64,000 nt of DNA. Origin: Plasmodium malariae (Eukaryota > Apicomplexa > Aconoidasida > Haemosporida > Plasmodiidae). Where the stretch lies: positions 620,001 to 684,000 of the forward strand of contig NC_041779.1 in assembly GCF_900090045.1 (NCBI RefSeq), read 5' to 3'. Shown one piece after another: positions 1 to 12,562 of the stretch. The translations under genes were made by a program, and so were the position numbers. The notes under the pieces were generated by a model, which was given only the letters and a program-made list of their open reading frames with translations, was not told the DNA's origin and did not search any database. Positions within the stretch are counted from its first letter, which is position 1. Each line of letters begins with the position of its first letter.

Positions 1-54
1 ATAAAAAATTTCCATTTTGAATATATACACAATATATATTTTAATTTAACCAAA

Positions 55-1202
55 ATGGAAAACAAACTACACAGTCTAAATCAAGAAGTAACATCCTATT
101 CGTGTTATAATAAAAAGCGGTGCAATAATATACTCTTTCTGGATAAAATTAAAACGTATCTTCTAAAAAACTGTGGTGCATTTCTTTCCGACACGTACCC
201 CTACCCTACAAAAAAGGAAAAATTTGAAAATTATGAAAAATGTGAAAAGCTTATTAAACGTGAGCTTGTAGAACCGACTGACCAAGTGGGGGAAAATAGA
301 AACGTAAAGAAGAGAGGGGTGAAGAAGATTAAGAAGAATAAGGAGAAGATTAAAGAGAAGAATAATATGATGAAGTTGAAAATGAAGACGAAAATTCGCA
401 TGAACATGAAAGGCGTAGTAAAAAAAACAAAAAAAAATAAAATCAAAAATAAAATCAAAAATAAAATCAAAAATGAAATCAAAAATGAAAACAAAGAAGT
501 AGTTTTAAATGGCACACCGGATGATGTATTATTAACGAACCAAATAAATTATACCAGTGAACACATAGAAGAACACATATCTACAATGGGGGATTCCCAG
601 TACACCCCGAATAGCGCTACCGATGCACGAAATAAGCAGCAGATGGATGGCAAAATAAACGAAAAGGTTAGTATCACATGTGAAGAGAAGAGCAAAAATA
701 TTAATGATAAAGGATATGCTTATGTAGAACTGGGAAAGACAAAAATGAATTCCGAAAGGGATATATGCCATAGGAATGGTGAAAATACGAAAGAGCAAAA
801 ATGGAGAGATACCCAACTACCTTCTGGTATGACCCTCCAAATAATCAGTGATGATCAAAGGGATGAGGAAAATGTCAAAATGATGAATAATTGCGTTAAC
901 AATTTCCACCTGAATGACAACCTAAATGGATACCCAGGGGATGACCAAAGTGAAGGAACGGATGAGATGAAGCAGAAAAACGCTAGCATCTTGCTTAGAA
1001 AACATTTGACCGGAAAGAATAATAATGTATCGGACAGAGAGCACAACAAGGTAAGTGCTTGCGAAAAAGTTGAACAAATTATAGACGTAGACAAAAATAT
1101 CGCAAATTTAAAAGAGTTAACGGATAAGATAAAAATCGTTTCATCCTCTGATGCTTTAAATTCGCTCAAGTACATGAAACAATCAATTTTAAACGATTTA
1201 TG

Positions 1203-1203
<1 letters not shown>
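55..1203 (+). CDS. Lys/Asn-rich conserved protein, unknown function
   Basis: Single open frame of 382 codons starting at an ATG in the A-rich context usual for Plasmodium (ACCAAAATGG) and ending at a TGA followed at once by a run of about 24 A. I do not recognise it. Visible parts: an N-terminal segment of about 60 residues with several Cys and aromatic residues (SYSCYNKKRC at 15-24), then a strongly basic stretch (about 85-150) containing the repeat KNKIKNKIKNEIKN, then an acidic/polar region. The C-terminal 45 residues look the most ordered: Val/Ile/Leu spaced as in a helix, ending LKYMKQSILNDL. No signal peptide or membrane segment. The basic tract suggests a nuclear or nucleic-acid-associated protein, but this is only inference. 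Its 3' end faces the 3' end of the next gene. Confidence 0.75.
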
Positions 1204-1234
<31 letters not shown>

Positions 1235-1794
1235 AGTTGAGAAGCAGGAAGGAAGAAAATGAAAAAAAAAAACAAAGGTGCGCGCATGCATGTGCATGTT
1301 GTTTTACGTGCGTACACGTGCTCCAAAAAAAAAAATATAAATATGGGAAAATAAAATATAAAAAAAATGAAATATGAAGTAGATTAAGACATAAAGCAGA
1401 ATAAAACACGAAGCAGAATAAAATAGTAAAGTAATAAATAGTAAAATAATAAATAGTAAAATAATAAATAGTAAAATAATAAATAATAAAATAAGGTAAC
1501 GATATTAAATAGCAAAATAGTGTAGTATCGTTGCAAAATGATGTAACACAATTACGCGGCAAAATAGTACAGCATAACTATGTAATAATGAACATAATTA
1601 ACCACGCGGCAAAAAAGGACTCAACATCCCACAAACGGCTAACCCTTTACTTCATTCTGTGTGCTATTTGTTTTTTTTGTATATTTTTTTCTTTTCAATT
1701 TTCTTATTTATTTTGTTTAATTATATTTCTTATTAACTTCCTATTTTTTGGCTATGTTTTGCGGCTTGCACCTTTTATCTCCTTTTGCGTCATT
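1204..1794. other. Convergent 3' flank with a 15-bp array
   Basis: Spacer between two convergent genes. It holds a poly-A run (1204-1229), a purine-rich stretch, and a short array of a 15-base A/T unit (GTAAAATAATAAATA, about five copies, 1425-1495). The open frames here are repeat or poly-T derived. I see no gene. Confidence 0.6.
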
Positions 1795-4580
1795 TCACAG
1801 TGTGTACAAAAAGTAATAACATGAATCATACAAAAAGACATCATAGTTGTAATTGTTCATTTCATTTTTCTTATGTGCACTGTTTTTAAATTTATTCAAA
1901 ATATTGTTTAACATATTGTTAACAGCAATGTTTGTGTATAATTCATTTTGCTCAAATTTTTTTTCTAACAGTGTTTTGTTTAGTGATATCCTTTTATTAA
2001 CATATGTAGTAAGGTATTCCTTTTTTTCACATATAGTATTACTTTTCGCATGTATGGTTAAATCTTCCTCATTCATGTAATCATCAATACTATTATCACC
2101 ATCATCTTCATCCCCTTCCTCATGACTTTCACACTTCAGCCCCTTTTCATAAAAATTATGTAATATTTTAACGTTCTTCAAATAATTTATATTTTTTGCT
2201 AAATAATCTGCATTCTGTTCATTCTTATAGCACCTAACAGTACCAATGTCAACCACACTTTTGGGTTTACTCCTTTCCCTGCTCGTATTCCCATCTCTAT
2301 TACTACTTACATTTTGTTTTGTTTTCCTTTTGCTCACATTGCTCATTTTGCCCGTTTTGCGCGCCTTGCTCAAATGATAGCTCAAGCATTGAGGTAACGC
2401 ATAGTTTCCCCTCCCCAGAACGCTAATAATGGACAAGATTAAGGAAAGATGAAAATCTGCGTACTGAATAATAAAATCCATTAAATAGTTCAAATAGTTT
2501 GAAGAGGACAAATTTATTATTAACAAGTTCATATTTTTAAATATTCTATATAAGGATCCTTGTATAAGTGTATATATATGAAAGAAGAAGAAATTAAACA
2601 ATTCATTCATTTCTTTCTGTTCATATGATATAAAAGAATTATATACATTTTGATAATATAAATATTTTCTAAAAAATATATCTAAAAAGTTGGGGGTATA
2701 GGACAAAAAAAATTTAACGTGTATATTAATAGGCATTAAATATAGTAAGTAGTATGATACATATATGTGCATATATGTACATTTGTTATGTGTTAATAAT
2801 TTACTTAATATATAAATTAAATAGTAATCTATATTTATTATTTCATTATTATTCTTTTTTCTTAATAAAGCACAAAAATCAACTATAATATTACAAGCTT
2901 TTCTTTTTACTAACAAAATAAGGTAAATGTTTTTTAACTTTAGATCATGTTCATATATAATTACATGTATTAGCATCTTCAATATTTGTAGACAATAAAA
3001 ATCTATGTCTATGTTTCTATTTTTAATTATTCCATTCAAAAGAATTAACAACATCAATGATGCGTACATGTTATTAAACCTTAGGTTGTGATCCAATTCA
3101 TTAAAAAGGAAAAAAAATATATTCGGCAAAATTTTGTTAATTTCTTTACAAGTGCTAAATATATGTAATATATTATTGTAATCAAAAAAGTTTATTCTAT
3201 AGTTAATTATATCTTTTATTATTTCTAGTATATACTTTGACAAAATAATATATTCTTTATTTATAGGGTTGAACTTGGGTAAAAGAAATATGTTACTGTA
3301 CTGCACATTACTGTCATTATTATTATTGTTCTTATTATAGTCCTTATTATAGTCCTTATTACGGTCATTATTATAATTATCATTGTACTCATCATTGTAA
3401 TTATCATTGTACTCATCATTGTAATTATCACTGTACTCATCATTGTTATTACATGTAAAACATATTCCTTTGCCTCTTTTTAAATTACTATAATTCTCAT
3501 ATTCCTTTTTTTTTTTTCTTGTTTTTTCGTTCTCAATTGTATACAATATTTCGTAACACTGGTAGTCAAATTGTACAGCTGCACGCTCCTTTTTTACAAA
3601 ATTGTTACTATCATTATTGCCATCATTATTGCCATCGTTATTGCCATCATTATTTCCATCGTTATTGCCATCATTATTTCCATCATTATTTCCATCATTA
3701 TTGTCATTATTATTACCATTACTATAGCCATTATTTATATATTTTTTTTTTTTTCCCCTCTTAACTCTATTTTGTATAAAAAGCCAAAAGACTGTTAAAT
3801 TTGCTTCCGCTGGAAGACTGTTTTGCATATCACTGAGCAAAAAATTTAACACATTTTTTTTTTTTTTATTTTCATGGTTCTTTATGTATAAATTGTAAAA
3901 TATATTATTTTCGTAATTACTTACGTTTATATCCGCGCCCTTTATCATCTGATCCTTTCTCTGATTGATCCCATTAACCTCAATGTACATATTTTCTTTC
4001 CTTTTTACTTCAACTGCTATATCTTTACTGGTTTCTTCACTTGTCTGGTACTTTCCACATATATCGTTCACTCCATCATTCTTCCCACTTTTTGTACTCA
4101 TCAGCTGACCATTCACATTACTGTTATTAACACTACCAATATTCCGACTTCTGTTTTGTTTGCCCTGCTGCTTATTTTCAAGCATCTTGGCTTCTTCTAC
4201 CTCCGCTCCTGCTTCCTTTTTCGCTTCAGTAGTAGGGAAAGGATTATCACTACCATCGGCATTTCTATTGTTATTACTGTAGTCATTATCAATGCCATTG
4301 TCATCACCATTACTGTTGACACTGCTTCCTGCTATATCTTTCATAACACATGGGTCTACATTTTTCAGATCGCCCACACTTTCCTCATGCACCATATCAT
4401 CCATTAGTACATCCTCATGCAGGATATCATGTTGATCCCCCACCATACAATCCTTATCGTAAAAATCGTCATTTGAAATTACTTTTTTCTTTATAATTTT
4501 ATCTTTTATTTTATCCTTTTTATTTTTATTTTTCTTTGCTTTCTTTGTTTTCTTTTCTTTGTTTATTTGATCCTTTTGAA

Positions 4581-4616
<36 letters not shown>

Positions 4617-5777
4617 CTGCCTATAATCACCCATCTCGTTGTAGTAGTTCGTACTATTATTATTGTAGCTATTATTGTGGTTATTATTGTGGCTATTATT
4701 GTGGCTGTTATTGTGGCTGTTATTGTACTTGCTACTGTTATAGTTAGGGTTACTACTACCAATATAGTTCTTTCCACAGTTCCCGCTATTCCCGCTATTG
4801 CTACCGCTGCTCCTGTTGTTGTTATGCTCCCGATTTAGGCAATCATTAAACAGGGTGGTAGCACTGATACGGAATTTTTTTTTTTTTTTCTTCTTCTTGT
4901 TACTTTTCAATACGAACAAGTGGCTTTTTTTTTTATTTTTTAGCTTTGTATTTTTAAAATCTCTCTTAGATATTACTCTATAAATAATTTTATTATTTTT
5001 ATATTTCTCATTATTTAAAGCAATGAAATTGTAATGAAAATTATTTTTATATTTATATGGGATAGTTACATTTAAATAATGACAGGAGTTCGTAAAATCA
5101 TCTATGTTTAAATATTTATTAATACAAAATTTCTTTCTTTTTTCGAAAAATTTACTTGCTTCTTCAATTATTTGTTTAACACGTAATTCAATGATACTAG
5201 AAATTTGTACAAAGCTCTTTTCATTTTCAAATATAATTTTATCGTTAATTATGTTATAACATATACCTACATTTTTTATGAACTCCTTACTTATAAAGGT
5301 ACCACTGTCATCATCCCTTCTTAAGCTACTCTTATCGCATTTTTTATTTCCCCTACTCTCCTCTTCCTCTTTTTCCCCCCCTGCTACTGCTTCTACATCT
5401 GCTTCTACTGCTGCTTCTACTGCTGCTTCTACTACTTCTTTTACGTTTTTATCTGTCATATTGGTTGCATTCATTATGTTATCATCATCTTCCATTTGTT
5501 TTCTTTCTCTCACTTCATCCTTTTCATTGTTATAACAACGTTCATCTCTACTCATACTATATTTTCTTCTTGTACTGTTTGCATTCACCCCATTCGACAA
5601 GCCAAAAAACACTTCATCCTCTTCATCATCCTCGTCCTCGATCATATTGGCAATTCCTATTAACTCATCATTAATACTATCATCTTTGAAAAATGTTTCC
5701 TTTTTATTTTTTCTCATATCATTTATATCATTTTTCAATGACATATTATTCTTAACCGGGTTAGAAAACTTATTCAT
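1795..5777 (-). CDS. TAF6-like TFIID subunit, reading frame broken at poly-A
   Basis: Two minus-strand frames make one gene. The first starts at ATG 5777 (404 codons) and runs into a pure 33-base A tract (poly-T at 4584-4616 on +). The second is open from that tract through 4446 to a stop at 1795 and differs by one frame. No stop lies between the tract and the second frame, so one base gained or two lost in the tract would give one protein of about 1,320 residues. The first part carries a histone-fold-like segment (about 160-240): ISKEFIKNVGI, then ELRVKQIIEEASKFFEKRKK and LNIDDFTNSCHYLNV, then PYKY, which parallels TAF6 (SYRLKEIVQDALKFM ... VEPLYGF). The second part has a Leu/Ile-rich helical region resembling the TAF6 C-terminal HEAT domain. 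Between them lie GNNDGNND and DEYNDNYN repeats. Known role of the family: TFIID scaffold in the nucleus. The assignment is by motif only and moderately sure. Confidence 0.62.
4584..4616 (-). repeat. 33-base poly-A (coding strand) at the frame break
   Basis: Uninterrupted T33 on the + strand, read as Lys codons in the TAF6-like gene. Both frames are open across it, so its exact length sets the frame. A homopolymer miscount in assembly, a true polymorphism or slippage by polymerase or ribosome would each look like this. Confidence 0.9.
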
Positions 5778-7466
5778 TATTCATAATTTCACATAAAGGG
5801 AAAAATGTATGCGCTACGAATAGATCTGTACACTCAAGGAGGAAAAGCGTATGTGGAACGCAAAAGGTGGAAGGAATAATACACGCAAAAAAAAAAAAAA
5901 AAAAAAAAAAAATTACACACATTTGTACATGTACATAAACATACGCGCATATTTACGCATATACCCATATAAACATATATATATATACATATATATATAT
6001 GTATATATGTATATATATACATGCGTACACAAACACGTGTAACTGCTTAACATTTAATCATAATATATATATACTGCAGCAAAAATGAAAAAATTTCACT
6101 CATCGTCAATTCATTGCTATATATTATTGTATAATTTTTTTGCGCAAAAATGCAGTCCAATTTTGAGAAAAAAAAATTGAATAAAGAAAAATGGTCAAAT
6201 AGCATACATGTGCAAGCATATCGACATAATTTTTTGTCACATGTATACGTCATATTATACAATACAAAAATTACGTATACGTAGTTGCACGCTTAACATA
6301 AATGCGCGCGTAAAATGCTTAAACACTTTTGAAGACCTTTAAAAGGTTAGTAATAATGTACACATATAAATATATACACGCAAATATACATATATACGCA
6401 ATATTCATATACATACAATTCTCATATACATACAAATCTCATATACATGCAATCCTCATATACATACAATTTTCATATACATACAATTTTCATATGCATA
6501 CAATTTTCATATACATACAATTTTCATATACATACACTTCATGAACCTCCGCCATGTTCCGCATCATTTGAAGAAACACGGCTGCCTTAGTCAACGGTGA
6601 AAAACTTTGTTCATAATTTTTTTTTTAATTTTTTCCGTTCATTTTTAGACGTAAAACAAAAGATTTCACCTTTCAGCGTAAAACATGAACGTAAAACTTG
6701 AACGTAGATTATAATGTAAATTTATCATGAAATTATCGTAAATTTATCGTGAAATTATTGTAAATTTATCGTATATTTAACGTTCACCTACGTATGTACT
6801 TTTCTCAATTTCATTTTAAAATGTTTACGTTCTTTTAACCGTAAAAATAATAGCAGCAACTTAGGGAAAAATAAATGCCTAACATTATTTAATAACTTGG
6901 TAGGGTAAAAAAAAAAAAAAAGAAAGAAATATGGAAATAAAAAAAAGAAAGAAATAAGGAAATAAAAAAAAGAAAGAAATATGGAAATAAAAAAAAGAAA
7001 GAAATATGGAAATAAAAAAAAGAAAGAAATAAGGAAATAAAAAAAAGAAAGAAATGAAGAAATGAAACGAAGAAATAAGCTGAAGAGATGAAGTGAATAA
7101 GGTGAAGAAATAAAATGAATGAATAAATATATAAACAGTATGTAATAAATAAATAAATAAAAGGGATCGAGTGCAAAAAATAAAATTCAAGCATGTTTTC
7201 GCTGAAATTCAAATGAATAAAATTTTAAACTGCTGAAAAAATGAACATAAATAAGCTTGACATAAGTATACCAAGTATACCACAAAAAGTTTTCATTTTG
7301 CAAAGAGAAAAAAATATATATCTATATATATATTTTATATACATATATACACAAAATAGGCAAAATATGCATAACATGGATAATAAGCGATATATACAAA
7401 ATTGGCAAAATAGGCAAAGTATACAAATATGTGACATATAGAAAATATGCAAAATTGATCCTTTTT
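5778..7466. repeat. Promoter-side spacer with tandem arrays
   Basis: Spacer upstream of the TAF6-like gene and downstream of the LMF-family gene. Contents: poly-A (5887-5911), an ATATAC microsatellite (5965-6030), a 15-base array related to TTCATATACATACAA (about 6395-6540), a degenerate CGTAAATTTAT array (6710-6785), and about six copies of a roughly 23-base A/G-rich unit containing AAGAAAGAAATA (6905-7050). No credible gene. Confidence 0.7.
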
Positions 7467-8410
7467 TTATTCTTTTAACTTGCTCGATTTAATCCTCTTT
7501 AATTTTAAAGTTTCTATAATACCAACTTGCCTTCTTAACCAGTATTTCCCAAATTCCCACTTTTTCTTATCCTGTTTATTTTTTATTTTTTTTTTAAAAA
7601 AAATATTCGAAAAATGCAGCTTTAATATTTTTTATGTATATAATAAACTACTATAAAATATAAGAATGGAGGGACAACGTGGAATAAGAATTATCATCTA
7701 TTTCACAAACATGCACCACGTATATACTCTCACGTACATGTATTTTTGTATGATAACATCCGTATGTATTCTTAACATTTGTTTTTTTTTTTTTTTTTTT
7801 TATATTTAATATGTTACCTGCAAAATGGAAGTATTCGTTAATTCATCATTTGCATTGTGTGCTAAGGCTGAGAAAAAAGAGAAAAAAAAAGGAACATATG
7901 AATACACATAATATACACACAAACATGAACAACACAAATAAAATCATTCGTGTCAACCTGTCATCGACATTTTGTAGTCATAGTAAGCTAATCTTATCAT
8001 CAGAGGTACTCTTCGCATTTGCTCCTCCTGAATAGGTAAAAGGACGAGGAGCGAAAAAAGGTTAAGCCATGTTAAGTAGAAAAGGTGTACATCCCTTGAA
8101 AAGGGAAATATATATGCGTGTATGTATATATATGTGCACTTATATATGCATGCTCGTAAATATTTGTGTCTGTATATATACTTATGTGATATCATTACAC
8201 CAATCATGGACGCCAAGTGCTCCTGCCGCATGCACAGTTTCTTTAAAAAGGAGCATATATAAATTGGATATGTGTTCTTTTCATAATTTTCATTTTTGAA
8301 ATAATCGGCAAAAAAATGCAGTTTCCATTCCAGCCTAGGCAAATGGCCCCACCACAAAACTGACCCTATTTTGTTTAAATTATCTAAAAAAAAAGGTGGT
8401 GAACATAATA

Positions 8411-8446
<36 letters not shown>

Positions 8447-11400
8447 TAACATGAAATTTTAACAAGATAATATATGTATAGCCGCGTTTTATTCAGCATG
8501 TGCACAGGTGCTCACAGTAACACTCCATATGGAGCAACAACCTTTAACAATATTTTTTGTACACATTATTGTGCTCACCTATTTTGTTCTTAAAATATAG
8601 AGGTTTCCATTCGTACCTCTCTCCCATTTTGTGTAATTCTTTTATCACGATTTCCCCCCTGTGTGAACGAGTATAAGTTAGCATAGCTACTCAAAAAGGA
8701 GGGGTAAAAATAAAACATCATATACAGAACGATCGCATAAATTTGCATAAAAATAAGGGTATTAATGGAGGAGAAGCACATATACATACATATATGCATA
8801 AATACATGCTTCCATTGCAGACGCACTCCTTATATCTTCATTTTATCTGTTTTAAAGTACCATAGGAATTACAAATATTTAGGGGACAAAATAAGCAGTA
8901 AATGTAGTAAACAAAATGAAAGCACTTGAAGTCGTACACATTCCACTGTCTGCATATAGGGAACAAAAGAAAAAAAAAATAATAATAAAATAAAAAATCA
9001 AATATATTGTTAAAACTTAAGTATAAATGAATTACAAATGTGTTTTTCCCTTTTCTTCGTCTACTCAGTGAAAGGAACAAAATTGATAAGGACAACAAAC
9101 TGAAAAAAAAAAAAAAAAAAATACATATACATACATACATACATACATACATACATACATACATACATACATACATACATACATACATACATACATACAT
9201 ACATACATACATACATACATACATACATACATACATACATACATACATACATACATACATACATACATACATACATACATACATACATACATACATACAT
9301 ACATACATACATACATACATACATACATTTATATGTACAATCATATGTACATATAAACGTACACATGTGTATACACGTACATGTGCGTATCTACATCAAT
9401 GTAAATATACCACATCCACGTCTACACATATATATACACTTCTTTTGAAGCCTCTTTTCGAGCAAAAAAAAAAAAAAAGAAAGGGTGTTACAAAATAAAA
9501 TAGTAGAATGATGACGTCCACTAGAGAAACCAACAAATAGATCGACGTGTTGATAATTGCATTATTCTGTAATAAAATGGGAAAGCAAAAATGATAAAAA
9601 AAAAAATAAAATGAAAAATACTGAACAAAAAAATAAAGAAAAATAAAGAAAAATAATGGAAGGAAAAGAAAAAACTGTAGTAATTGTAAAAAAAATTGAT
9701 ATTACATCCTGTTCTATTTTGAAAGTACGAGCATATTCAAATTACCTTATAAAGAGCAGGGACTCCTCTCGAATAAGAAAATGAGTTTAAAATCGAATCG
9801 TCAAAAGACGAAAAAAACAAAATTAAACAAATATAAGAAAAAAATATATAGTTGCAGATAATATAGCAGGTTATGTGAACACCTGTAAAGATAGAACGTC
9901 AGGTTATGTACAATAACAAAAAAAAAAAAAAAAGGTTAAATATGTTTGAGCAGAGAAGCAGGTATGTTAATGCGTCCATTGTGGGTAATTATATAGCTAT
10001 TTCGGAGTAAAAGTTCGATAATGTAAGCAGTGAACGGTGAACACTGAACATTGAACATTGAACATTGAATATTTAGACTGATATGCACTTCAACACATAC
10101 ACACACACATAGGTAGACTGACAGGGTGATACATGGACACACTTGCGTTTTATCCCTCAACTACTCAGTTTCTTACTCACAAAAAGGACAAAAAAAAATA
10201 TTCTCAAACTTGACGAGCAAAAAATAAACCACGAAAATAAAAGCTAAAAAAATAAAAAAATAGTAAAAAAAATAAAAATAAATAAAAATAAAATAAATAA
10301 AAATAAAATAAATAAAAATAAAATAAATAAAAATAAAATAATAAAAATAAAATAATAAAAATAAAATAATAAAAATAAAATAATAAAAAAAAAAAATATC
10401 AAATTACGACAACGTTTTAGTACAATAAACATAAAAGCCCCAAAACGCTCAGTTCATTTCACGTACCTCGGAAATGATAACCAAAAAACAAATCAACTTT
10501 TTGTCAAATTTACAATTTGCTATATCTGCAGTAAAAGGGGAAGAAAAAATAAAAATATGAAGCTGCTCATTTTATAAAATATCACTATAAAATTATGCAT
10601 CGATATATGCCCCTTTATATTTGCGTTTGTGGGAGCCTGTATATTTTCTCAATTTAATAAAAATAACGTGAGAGTATTGAAGGGACAGGTTGACAGAAAA
10701 ATAAATTTTGAAAAGACTCCAGGTGTAACCACTGCGAACTGTTATGAACTGACAAAGAAAAAAAAAAAAAAAAATAGGACAAAACAAAATTAAATTAAAT
10801 TAAATAAAATTAAATTAAATAAAATGAAATAAAATAAATAAAATGAAATAAAATAAATAAAATGAAGTAATATAAATAAAATGAAGTAATATAAATAAAA
10901 TGAAGTAAAACAAAATTAAGGTATATAAAATAAAAACTCATGTTTGCGCTTTATTCGTTCCCCTTAATTCCACATTATGCAATCATGGCATAAAAGCCAC
11001 TCATTTTTGTTCGTGCCTCTTTTAATTTAATTTTCATTACCAAACTTATGAGCTGCTGAATTAAACAAAATTTTAAAAGAAACTAACCGCAGAAGACAAA
11101 TTACTAATGTGTTTGAGTTTTTCAAATAGTAGCTGTCCGATAAATTTAAAAATATTAAAAGAAACCCCAACTCATTCATTAATAAGTCGCTGAAGGGAAA
11201 GAAGGGGAAATAAAAAAGACATAAATTGGGGCACACACATATACACACACGCAAATAGGAAAATATGCATATACATATATACATATACACTCATGTATAT
11301 ATATGTGCTTGTGTGTGTGTATGTTTTCCCCGTCTTGCTTAATTTCTCTCATTAATTTTTTCCTTTTTCAGTTTCTTCTGTACCACTGAAAAATCATAAA

Positions 11401-12562
11401 ATCCCTCATCACAATTTTGAAGCAAATGTGCAAAATAAATAGGACAATAAACAAAATCAAGGAAAGAAATATTCTAAAAAAATCATTCTGTATACGTTTT
11501 TGAATTAAAAAATTTAAAATTGATAACAATACCCCAACTTTGCAAAATGTCTTCACCTAATTTTAAAATAATTATTGAGCATACACAATGAAGGAGTTGT
11601 TTCTAATGTTGTAAAGTTTCTTTTGTTAGTTTGTCAGTCTGTTTTTTCTTTTTTCTTTTTTCTTTTTTTTTTTTATTATTGACCTTTTTGACTTATTTTT
11701 ATTTCCTCAGTTTTTCCCAGCTTTTCTTTTTTCTCCTCTCATCTTACCTTTATCCTCTTCCTTATTACATATTTCCAGAATTTGTACACAAAAAGCACTA
11801 TATGGTACACTAAAAAAAAGTCAATATCTTTTAACTTTTTTTTAATCTTCTTCAGATATTTATCTACTGGTAATATTCCACATCTTAATCCAATTAATAA
11901 TTCAACCTAGAGATTAGGAAAAAAAATAAGTAAAATAAAAAAAAACAAATCATCATTTTGATTTTCGTCTAACGAGTACCAGAGATATGACTAGTTAAAA
12001 TGTTTTAAAATATAATGTAGAATTTTTATTTTATTTTATTTTATTTTTTTATATTATTATTTTTTTTTATATTATTATTTTTTTTTATATTATTATTTTT
12101 TTTTACATTTTTATTTTTTTTTATATTTTTATTTTTTTTTATATTTATATTTTTTTATTTTTTTTTCCTTTTTGCAAAAATAAATATGCGAGGGGTAACA
12201 CAATGCGGAGTTCTCTATAATTATGTAAATATGTGTTAGTCGAATGCCCATACAGTTACAATCGCACATGCTGATATATATATATACGTATTGGTTAATT
12301 TTTCAATAATTTTTTCTCTTCGTAGTACCTGCACTCCTAATGATAGAAAAGATATGAAATACAAAATATTCGAGTACGTTAGGATGTAACGCGACGTTGT
12401 TAGATGCAAGTACTTGTCTAGATTGTTAATAGTTGATATACAAAATATGTAAAATATAAAGCAAGTGATTACACAGCAATTTTGTTTCTTTAATTTAAGT
12501 TTGTTATGATTGTTTTCCTTAATATTATAACTACTACAATTATTATTTTTTATTACATCCAT
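7467..12562 (-). CDS. Lipase maturation factor (LMF) family membrane protein, 17 exons
   Basis: Reconstructed exons (minus order): 12329-12562, 11748-11906, 11384-11556, 11041-11189, 10668-10748, 10467-10525, 10181-10208, 9746-9882, 9492-9566, 9065-9099, 8861-8949, 8617-8686, 8516-8541, 8199-8383, 7958-8027, 7818-7867, 7467-7571. All phases agree and total 574 residues, close to the length of human LMF1. LMF hallmarks appear in order: a hydrophobic N-terminus with LSLGVQVELLIGLRCGILPV; MIFQCDLLMNELGFLL (family FQWD..L.E.GFL, with W to C); SFKILFNSAAHKFG; SSQWLHLESFQ...CQPVPS; NNAIINTSIYLLVSLVD; RGEIVIKELH; HLPRLEWKLHFFADY (family PRLDWQMWF); PLMIRLAYYDY; YWLRRQVGIIE. Known LMFs are ER multi-pass proteins that help secreted lipases fold. 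Least certain are exon 8 (chosen only as open and phase-compatible; it lacks the expected TGN motif), the tiny exon 13 and the weak GTTATT donor of exon 5. Confidence 0.78.
9127..9328. repeat. (ACAT)n microsatellite, about 50 copies, in an LMF-gene intron
   Basis: About 200 bases of perfect tetranucleotide repeat. In the gene model above it lies inside intron 9 (between exons ending at 9492 and starting at 9099), just upstream of a poly-pyrimidine tract and the acceptor at 9100-9101. Length polymorphism between isolates is very likely. Confidence 0.95.

Noticed and set aside
8838..9498. Open frames of Met-Tyr-Val-Cys and His-Thr-Tyr-Ile repeats on both strands
   Set aside because: They are translations of the ACAT microsatellite in an intron; open in several frames at once.
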